A DNA stretch of 64,000 nt from Amycolatopsis keratiniphila subsp. keratiniphila (lineage in GTDB: Bacteria; Actinomycetota; Actinomycetes; Mycobacteriales; Pseudonocardiaceae). Below the pieces are notes generated by a model. That model made no database searches. It saw only the letters and a program-made list of their open reading frames with translations, and had not been told where the DNA came from. Position 1 is the first letter of the stretch. Each line of letters begins with the position of its first letter. Of this stretch, positions 58,164-64,000 are shown in pieces. A program made the translations under genes and the position numbers. The stretch is taken from positions 199,904-263,903 of the forward strand of contig NZ_LQMT02000005.1 of the NCBI RefSeq assembly GCF_001620365.2, given 5' to 3'.

Positions 58164-60646
58164 CGTGGTCGGCTTTTTTCCGACCTGCGACGTCGAGGAG
58201 CGGTGCCCTGAGCCTGTCGGAGTACCTCCGCGAGAACTGGATCGACGTCGTGAACGACGCGATCCTGCACGTGGATCTCACTCTGGCGGCGATGGCGCTG
58301 GCCGTGCTGATCGGGATGACGATCGGCCTGCTCACCTACCGGCGGCGATGGCTCGGCGCGATGGCGACCACGACGACGGCGGCGTTCCTGACCGTTCCGT
58401 CGATCGCGTTGCTGGGCATCCTGATCGGCCCGTTCGGGCTGGGGTTGACGAATGTCCTGTGCGCGCTGGTGCTCTACGCGCTGCTGCCGATCACGCGCAA
58501 CACGATCGTCGGGCTGCGTGGCGTCGATCCGGCGGTGGTGGACGCGGCGCGGGGGATGGGGTTCGGCCGCGTGCGGCTGCTGTTTCGCGTGCGGCTGCCC
58601 CTCGCCTGGCCGGTGATCCTTTCCGGCATCCGGGTTTCCACGCAGATCACGATCGGTATCGCGGCCATTGGCGCGTATGTCAAAGGCCCCGGCCTCGGCA
58701 ACCAGATCTTCGACGGGCTCGGCCGGTTCGGCTCGGTCAACTCCCTGAACCAGGTGCTCACCGGAACGCTCGGGATCATGGTGCTGGCGCTGCTGTTCGA
58801 CCTGGCCTTCGTGATGGTCGGGAAGCTGACCACACGACGACGTCCCCGTGTCCGCGGAACGGCGGCTTCGGTGACGTCGGGGGCGGCAGCCGGAACGGGC
58901 GGTGAAACGATCGAGCTGCGCGGCGTCGGCAAGCACTACCCCGGACGAGCGGTACCCGCGGTCGAAAACCTGACGATGCGCATCCCCGCCGGCGAAATCG
59001 TCGTGCTGACCGGTCCGTCGGGGTGCGGGAAGACGACGACCATGCGGATGATCAACCGGCTCGTCGAGCCCACCTCGGGCACCGTCACGATCGGCGGCAC
59101 CGACGTCTCGGCGCTCGATCTCGACGTACACCGGCGCAACACCGGCTACGTCATCCAGCAGATCGGGCTCTTCCCGCATCTGCGAGTGGACGCCAACATC
59201 GGCGTGGTGCCGCGGCTGCTCGGCTGGACCCGGCGACGTATCGCCGGCCGTGTGCGCGAGCTGCTCGAGATCGTCGGCCTGACCCGCGCGCACGGCATCC
59301 GGTACCCGCGTGCGCTTTCGGGTGGTCAGCAACAGCGCGTCGGTGTGGCGCGGGCGATGGCGGCGGACCCGCCGGTGATGCTGATGGATGAGCCGTTCGG
59401 CTCCACCGACCCGATCACGCGAGCCCGGTTACAGGACGAATTCCTTCGCCTGCAACGGGAAGTGCGCAAGACGATCGTGTTCGTCACGCACGACTTCGAG
59501 GAGGCGCTCAAAATCGGCGACCGGATCGCTGTGCTACGGCCGCGGTCGGTGATCGCGCAGTACGACACGCCCCAGGCGATCCTCGCCGCGCCGGCGGACG
59601 ATTACGTCGCGAGCTTCATCGGGCCGAAGCGGAACCTGAAGCGGCTCGCGCTGATCCGGGTGGGTGACCTGGGCCTCCGACAGGACGAAAGGCCGGACGG
59701 ACGGCCTGCCGTCCGTCCCGACGCCACCCTGCGGGACGTGCTGGACGTGATGGTGCGGACCGGCAGCACCGCGGTCGTGGTCACCGAGGAGGGCGCCGCG
59801 CGGCCGTTGGGGGTGTGCGACGTGTCCAGCCTCGTCGCTGCGTTGGGACCCACCGACGAGGCGCCCCCGCCCGCGATCCCGGATACCGGCGCGGGTCCGG
59901 ACACCACCGTGCCCGCGCGGCCTCGTCGGCGCCGGCTCGGGCTGCTGGTGCGCCCGGTCCTGCTGATCCTCGCCTTGCTGGCACTCTTCCTGATCGTGCG
60001 CGCGCAGCCGCTCGACTCGATCGAACAGCGTTTCCTCAACGCCGGCGAGATCTTCACCGAACTGGGCGCGCATCTGCGGCTCACCGGGATTTCGACGGCG
60101 TGCACCATCGCGATCGCCCTCCCGCTCGGCATCCTGCTCACCCGCGCCGGTGCCCGCTGGGCCGGGCCGATCGGGCTGGGGCTCGGCAATCTCGGCCAGG
60201 CGATCCCGTCGATCGGGCTGGTCGTGCTGCTCGCGCTCTGGATCGGCACGGGCACCGCGACGGCGGTGACGGCGCTCGTCGTCTACGCGACCTTGCCGGT
60301 GCTGCGCAACACGATCGTCGGACTCGACGGCGTCGACCCGACCCTCGTCGACGCCGCGCGAGGTATGGGCATGAGCAAGACGGCCGTCCTGTGGCGGATC
60401 GAGCTGCCGCTGGCGGTCCCGGTGATCCTCGCCGGGATCCGGACCGCGCTGGTGCTCACCGTCGCGAGCGCGACGCTGGCGACGTTCATCGGCGCCGGTG
60501 GTCTCGGCGGCGGGCTTGTCGCCGGGATCGGGCTGTATCGCCCGATGTTGAGCTTGACCTTCGGAATCATCGTCGCGGTGCTGGCGCTCTTCGTCGACTG
60601 GCTGGGGCTGGTCGCCGAGGAGATCCTGCACCCGCGAGGTAGCTAG
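58112..60646 (+). CDS. Fused permease-ATPase-permease osmoprotectant ABC transporter (OpuC/ProU type)
   Basis: One 844-codon frame without interruption contains three parts normally made by separate genes. Residues ~35-240: a five-helix permease with GVDPAVVDAARGMGFGRVRLLFRV. Residues ~265-500: the ATPase with GPSGCGKTTTMRMINRL (~297), LSGGQQQRVGVARAMA, VMLMDEPFGSTDP and FVTHDFEEALKIGD. Residues ~525-585: one CBS-like repeat. Residues ~610-844: a second permease with GVDPTLVDAARGMGMSKTAVLWRI. A glycine-betaine-type binding lipoprotein follows. GTG 58112 is the only ordinary start, but homology begins near 58214 and GAGGAG precedes CTG 58208, a possible true start. Confidence 0.9.
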   Translation: MWTGARRSCWVGTGPNLTWSAFFRPATSRSGALSLSEYLRENWIDVVNDAILHVDLTLAAMALAVLIGMTIGLLTYRRRWLGAMATTTTAAFLTVPSIALLGILIGPFGLGLTNVLCALVLYALLPITRNTIVGLRGVDPAVVDAARGMGFGRVRLLFRVRLPLAWPVILSGIRVSTQITIGIAAIGAYVKGPGLGNQIFDGLGRFGSVNSLNQVLTGTLGIMVLALLFDLAFVMVGKLTTRRRPRVRGTAASVTSGAAAGTGGETIELRGVGKHYPGRAVPAVENLTMRIPAGEIVVLTGPSGCGKTTTMRMINRLVEPTSGTVTIGGTDVSALDLDVHRRNTGYVIQQIGLFPHLRVDANIGVVPRLLGWTRRRIAGRVRELLEIVGLTRAHGIRYPRALSGGQQQRVGVARAMAADPPVMLMDEPFGSTDPITRARLQDEFLRLQREVRKTIVFVTHDFEEALKIGDRIAVLRPRSVIAQYDTPQAILAAPADDYVASFIGPKRNLKRLALIRVGDLGLRQDERPDGRPAVRPDATLRDVLDVMVRTGSTAVVVTEEGAARPLGVCDVSSLVAALGPTDEAPPPAIPDTGAGPDTTVPARPRRRRLGLLVRPVLLILALLALFLIVRAQPLDSIEQRFLNAGEIFTELGAHLRLTGISTACTIAIALPLGILLTRAGARWAGPIGLGLGNLGQAIPSIGLVVLLALWIGTGTATAVTALVVYATLPVLRNTIVGLDGVDPTLVDAARGMGMSKTAVLWRIELPLAVPVILAGIRTALVLTVASATLATFIGAGGLGGGLVAGIGLYRPMLSLTFGIIVAVLALFVDWLGLVAEEILHPRGS
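58167..58185 (+). terminator. Small hairpin with T-rich loop before the transporter
   Basis: GGTCGG (58167-58172), a loop of C plus six T, CCGACC (58180-58185), directly after the NmrA-like stop and just upstream of the GAGGAG at 58195. It could end the upstream transcript or shape the transporter leader. Confidence 0.35.
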
Positions 60647-60674
60647 CCCGACCGACTTCAAGGAGGACCCATCC

Positions 60675-61649
60675 ATGCGGATGCTCCAGCGCACGACCGC
60701 CGCTGTACTCGCACTCGTCATGGCAGCGGCGCTCTCGGCCGGCTGCACGATCGGCAAGGACGAAACCGGCGCCCAGGTGGGTGCGGGCTCCATCAAGAAG
60801 ATCGACGCGCTGAACGGCGCCAAGATCCGGGTCAGCTCCAAGGAGTTCGACGAGCAGCTGCTGCTCGGCCAGATCGCTCTCGTCGCACTGCAGGCGGCCG
60901 GGGCGAGCCCGGAGGACAAGACCAACATCACCGGTTCGAGCAACGTCCGCCAGGCGCTCACCGGCGGCGCGGTCGACCTGTACTGGGAGTACACCGGCAC
61001 CGCCTGGATCAGCTACCTCAACCAGACGAAGCCGATCAGCGACCCACAGGCGCAGTACGACGCGGTCAAACAGGCCGACACCGCCAACGGCGTCACCTGG
61101 TGGGCGCGCTCGCCGGCCAACGACACCTACGCCCTCGCCGGAAACCCGGCGACACTGGCCCGGACCGGCGTGAAGACGCTGTCCGACTACGCGGCCCTGG
61201 TGAAGCGGGACCCGGCCGCGGCATCGACCTGTATGGGCCCGGAATTCAAAAGCCGGGACGACGGGTTTCCCGGCCTGGCGAAGGCCTACGGGTTCACTCT
61301 GCCCGACGCGCAGGTGCACCTGCTCAACGACGCCGTCGTCTACCCGAGCATCGGCAAGGGGGACCCGTGCGGTTTCGGCTCGGTCGCCTCCACCGACGGA
61401 CGCGTGGCCGCACAGCAGCTCACCGTGCTCGAGGACGACAAGCACTTCTTCCCGACGTACAACCCCGCGATCACGATCGCCACTCCGCTCGCCCGGCAAT
61501 ACCCGCAGCTGGAGCAGGTCTTCACCCCGATCGCCGCGAAACTCGACACCGCGACGCTCACGGACCTGAACAAGAAGGTCAGCGTCGACGGCCAGAAGGC
61601 GGCCACGGTCGCCCGCGACTGGCTCAAGGCGGCGGGCTTCATCAGCTGA
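60675..61649 (+). CDS. Glycine betaine/osmoprotectant-binding lipoprotein (OpuCC/ProX type)
   Basis: A 324-residue lipoprotein; lipobox LSAGCTIG puts the lipid on Cys ~24. The binding domain starts KIRVSSKEFDEQLLLGQIALVAL and has TGSSNVRQALTGGAVDLYWEYTGTAW, FKSRDDGFPGLAKAYGF and TYNPAITIATPL, typical of OpuCC proteins that bind quaternary amines through aromatic residues. ATG 60675 follows AAGGAGG. It lies 28 bases after the fused transporter and supplies its substrate. Confidence 0.93.
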   Translation: MRMLQRTTAAVLALVMAAALSAGCTIGKDETGAQVGAGSIKKIDALNGAKIRVSSKEFDEQLLLGQIALVALQAAGASPEDKTNITGSSNVRQALTGGAVDLYWEYTGTAWISYLNQTKPISDPQAQYDAVKQADTANGVTWWARSPANDTYALAGNPATLARTGVKTLSDYAALVKRDPAAASTCMGPEFKSRDDGFPGLAKAYGFTLPDAQVHLLNDAVVYPSIGKGDPCGFGSVASTDGRVAAQQLTVLEDDKHFFPTYNPAITIATPLARQYPQLEQVFTPIAAKLDTATLTDLNKKVSVDGQKAATVARDWLKAAGFIS

Positions 61650-61792
61650 ACGCGTCGGTGATCGTCGCCGGCGCCGAGGCGGAGGTGGGAACCCACCGGG
61701 TGTCAGTCCGTGGTGGTCGTCAGGCCGATCCGAAACGCTGGAAGCGCGCCGACGCCGGCGAATCACCAACGAGCGGACGATCCGAGTAGCTC

Positions 61793-62389
61793 TCACGGGG
61801 GACCCGGGCCTCCCTGCCGGGCCGCCGGTTCGCGGGCGCGGGTGACCAGGTAGCCGAAGAGGCTCGCGGTGAGGAACATGACCAGACCGTAGACAGCGGC
61901 GGCGACGTCCCTGGCGCCGTACACCGCGCCCGCGATCGCGTCGGCGACAACGGGCCAATCCGGAGCCAGATGCTTCCGGAAGTAGCCGAGCACGGCGTCG
62001 GCGAGCGCATTGAGCTCGTCTGAGCCCCCGTCGCGAATCAACCGCAACCAGCGGGGGATTGTGCCGTGGCGCGAGAGTTCGGCGATCTCGGCACGCAGCA
62101 CCGGGAGAGGTGTGGCACGCAAGGCGTCCACTCCGTCTTCGATGGACGTAGCCGGCTGAGCTGGTGTCAGAAAATCCGGGCAGTACCCGTAAGAGTGGGA
62201 CAGCGCTCATCAGTAGTACACCGTCGGTATCGAGAGTGCCGAGGGTCGTCTTGCGCCAGTGCCCGAAGAACGGTTCGCCCTCCGGACGGCGCAACCGGTA
62301 AAGGCTTGCCAGGATCTCCCACAGGGTTCCGCCACCTCGGACACCGTCAGCAGGGAGAGGTCCTCTTCGGTGAAGTGGATCGTCAGCAT
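61793..62389 (-). pseudogene. Broken ArsR-like regulator with two frameshifts and a foreign 3' end
   Basis: Paralogue of the intact regulator at 55143. ATG 62389 begins MLTIHFTEEDLSLLTVSEVAEP. At ~62325 one base is missing; the frame shifts to LWEILASLYRLRRPEGEPFFGHWRKTTLG, which matches the intact gene's LMELVLALMTLQR-FGGWRRRTIRNLP region. At the four-A run 62171-62174 an extra base restores the first frame (DALRATPLPVLRAEIAELSRHG, FRKHLAPDWPVVADAI). After ~61900 homology stops and a membrane-helix tail (YGLVMFLTASLFGYLV) replaces the helix-turn-helix domain. No DNA-binding domain remains. Sequencing error could explain the indels but not the truncation. Confidence 0.75.
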
Positions 62390-62520
62390 CCGAGTGGAGC
62401 CAGGGGGCGCTCTTTGCCGAGGTTGGCCGTGTGTCTTCGTCCGTGTTCGGGTGGAGCGGAATGTTCTCGACAGGTCTGCGAACTCCTGCGCATTTCCGCT
62501 TTGCCGAGTGGAATGCTCGC

Positions 62521-62555
62521 GGGCGGTGAAGGCGGGTAAATCGCCTTCACCGCCC
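62521..62555 (-). terminator. Hairpin after the small secreted protein gene
   Basis: Perfect 14-base arms GGGCGGTGAAGGCG (62521-62534) and CGCCTTCACCGCCC (62542-62555), loop 7, 13 bases past the stop of the minus-strand gene. Confidence 0.7.
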
Positions 62556-62567
62556 ACGAATTTCGGG

Positions 62568-62879
62568 CTAGCGGAGCTGAATCCCACCCTTTGCGACATT
62601 GCCCCGGTTCGTGCAGTCGGCGACGGAGCCGATGTACACGCTCTCCGCCACTGTCTTCCAGATTCCGTACGTGGTGGAACCGTTGCCACACTGCGCGACC
62701 GCTCGGTACTGCGAGATGCCAGCGGGCAGGCGCGAGCACTTGACGTGGAAGTTCACGCCGCTGGCACTGGTGTTGTAGGTGCAATCCTCGGTGACGGTGG
62801 CGCCGGCAACGCCGGGCAACACAGTCATCGCGCCGCCGACGAGCACGGCCAAGGTCAGCAGTGAGTTGCGAATTTTCAT
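62568..62879 (-). CDS. Small secreted cysteine-containing protein
   Basis: A 103-residue exported protein. Signal peptide: residues 1 to ~27 (MKIRNSLLTLAVLVGG, cleavage near GVAGA-T). The mature ~76 residues have four Cys (DCTYNT, VKCSRL, AQCGNG, ADCTNR) that can form two disulfides. No family recognised. ATG 62879 follows GGAAGGAAACC. It stands upstream of the broken ArsR-like regulator on the same strand, echoing the secreted-protein/regulator pair at 54595-56141. Confidence 0.75.
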   Translation of the reverse strand: MKIRNSLLTLAVLVGGAMTVLPGVAGATVTEDCTYNTSASGVNFHVKCSRLPAGISQYRAVAQCGNGSTTYGIWKTVAESVYIGSVADCTNRGNVAKGGIQLR

Positions 62880-63299
62880 CGGTTTCCTTCCCCAGAAACG
62901 ACTTCGCCGAAGTAAGCCCCCATGTCCATCGGTGGCATTACGCGAAGCCGCTCGATTGACATTACGTGCCGAAGCGTAGCAGGCGCGGATCATCTCGTGT
63001 CAAGGATTTCCTTGTTTCCCGCGCTGCCATGGACGAGGAAAACGAAATTGCGGGCGCCGTCGAATCGTTTAGTTCCAAATATCGTGATAAATGGCATGAC
63101 GGAATAGGCCTCGCCCGATCGGAGTCGGGCGGCGATGGCTGTCGCCGGCTTGCTGTTTTCGAGCTCTCGGCCCGTTCGGCTTGGTCATATCGCTCGATAG
63201 GCCGAACTTCGGCCGTTTCGCTTTGGCGGGGGAGTGCTTGTGCTATAGGAAGCTCGGCCGATTCGTTGTCCGCCCAAGTCGGCCGGGAGCCTTAAGGGG
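62880..63299. other. Non-coding gap
   Basis: An A/T-richer stretch upstream of the secreted-protein gene. The first ~100 bases on the minus strand should hold its promoter, but I see no confident -35/-10 pair. The open frames here have no coding character. Confidence 0.4.
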
Positions 63300-63784
63300 C
63301 GGCCTCACACTCGGGCCCGGCCTCGAGGAAGACTGGGCCGAGGACGGCACAGCCCAGCGCGGACGGAACCTGGGCGACCGCGAGCGCGGCGGTGAGGCTC
63401 CGAAAGTCCGGGCGACGGCCAGGGCGGCGCGGCCGGTCCGTCGCTCGCGCAGGTTGACGAGGCTGATGTCGCCGAGGTCGTAGCCTTGTGTGCCCGCAAG
63501 GTCGGCGCGGCGCCGAGCGCGATGCCGACGGCGGCGTCGAGGACGGCCCAACGGTGCTCGCCACCGCGATCAGCAAGAACCGGCATCGCCGTTACGACCG
63601 TGACCGGAAGGTCGGTGTCGAGCAGACCCGCGTTGGGACCCGCCACCGCGGGCGTGACGAGTCCGCCGGTGACGAGGCCGAGCCGGCCGCTCACCCGAAA
63701 GAGTAGATTTCGACTCCCGCCCGGTTCGTGGGCCACTCCGAATACCTGGTTGAGAGCCGCCTCGAGTCGAGGCGTCGTCCGCAA
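63300..63784 (-). pseudogene. Decayed transporter remnant, possibly sodium/calcium exchanger-like
   Basis: Protein-like segments are scattered over three minus-strand frames. One reads GGSRNLLFRVSGRLGLVTGGLV and LLDTDLPVTVVTAMPVLADRGG, recalling the second alpha-repeat and following helix of CaCA exchangers (GSN-LFN-LGVLGL, then DLPVM). Others read GYDLGDISLVNLRE and TAALAVAQVPSALGCAVLGPVF. No frame is intact and no ribosome site is seen. Family assignment is tentative. Confidence 0.35.
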
Positions 63785-63802
63785 GAACTGGAGTGGATCC
63801 GC

Positions 63803-64000
63803 GTGAGCAAGTTTCGCGTCGTAGGTATCGGTTTCACCGCGGCCGCCGCGTTGGCGTTGGCGGCGTGCAGCAGCAGCGACAAGGCCTCCTCAGGCGGCAG
63901 CAACAGCTCGATGGCCCCGTCCAGTTCGGCTCCGATGTCGAGTTCCGGTTCGTCGGGTTCGCCGGATGGGGTGACCACGAACGCCGACGTGTTCGGCCCG
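63803..64000 (+). CDS. Lipoprotein, probable fasciclin-domain protein (3' end outside window)
   Basis: GTG 63803 follows GGAGTGG. The 66 visible codons encode a lipoprotein signal (KFRVVGIGFTAAAALALAACSSS, Cys ~22 acylated), a Ser/Gly-rich linker (SSMAPSSSAPMSSSGSSG) and the beginning of a domain, TTNADVFGP, which matches the usual lead-in of actinobacterial fasciclin (MPT83-like) lipoproteins. These sit on the outer membrane face and take part in adhesion or wall interactions. The domain itself is beyond the window, so identity rests on this short lead-in. Confidence 0.65.
   Translation, partial: MSKFRVVGIGFTAAAALALAACSSSDKASSGGSNSSMAPSSSAPMSSSGSSGSPDGVTTNADVFGP

Overview
The window looks like a chromosomal stretch of a high-GC filamentous actinomycete of the Amycolatopsis/Pseudonocardiaceae type. 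Supporting signs are the very high G+C at third codon positions, frequent GTG starts and ATGA/GTGA overlaps. There are also many actinobacterial families: a SARP regulator, a SigK/RskA pair, an MT0933-like antitoxin, DUF6153, DUF6286 and a Ku protein. I see no rRNA, tRNA, CRISPR array, insertion sequence or prophage. The genus is inferred from gene content and style only.

Layout. 1-4.5 kb: molybdenum hydroxylase subunits (the large one cut by the window edge), a PucR-type regulator and an aldo/keto reductase. 4.5-12.2 kb: a methyltransferase, a second aldo/keto reductase with a WYL regulator, an MFS exporter, a MoxR/VWA (CoxD/CoxE-like) pair and a lytic transglycosylase. 12.2-26 kb: a secreted GH5 cellulase flanked by two copies of a palindromic repeat, adenosine deaminase, RecQ, small regulators, a polyprenyl diphosphate synthase, an accessory SSB and a MocR regulator divergent from an MFS exporter. 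26-32.6 kb: a NUDIX hydrolase, an epoxide hydrolase, an AlkZ-like DNA glycosylase coupled to a CDF metal exporter under a divergent ArsR regulator, a DUF6153/DUF305 pair, and a MerR/methyltransferase pair.

33-37.4 kb: the most unusual locus. A 970-residue SARP/NB-ARC/TPR regulator, an unannotated 40-codon peptide gene and a SagB-like flavin oxidoreductase lie head to tail. This looks like a minimal RiPP system without a visible YcaO cyclase. 37.8-46.2 kb: YggT, Ku, a B3/B4-domain protein, a LysE exporter, an alpha/beta hydrolase, CsbD, a P450 with unusual signature residues facing a MarR regulator, SigK/RskA and an SDR. 46.3-48.4 kb: an Asp23/AmaP envelope operon. 48.7-54.5 kb: a secreted peptidase, a two-component system whose kinase carries an extra C-terminal domain, a secreted alkaline phosphatase and an MTHFR-like protein.

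54.6-64 kb: small secreted proteins next to large ArsR-like regulators (one intact, one broken by two compensating frameshifts), a TetR-controlled NTF2/NmrA pair, and an osmoprotectant ABC transporter whose permease, ATPase and second permease are fused into one polypeptide and followed by its binding lipoprotein. A decayed transporter-like remnant and the start of a fasciclin-type lipoprotein close the window.

Intergenic DNA is rich in long hairpins. Two regions share an ordered three-block palindromic repeat (4586-4690 and 32880-33050), and two secreted hydrolase genes share the same 8-3-8 palindrome upstream.
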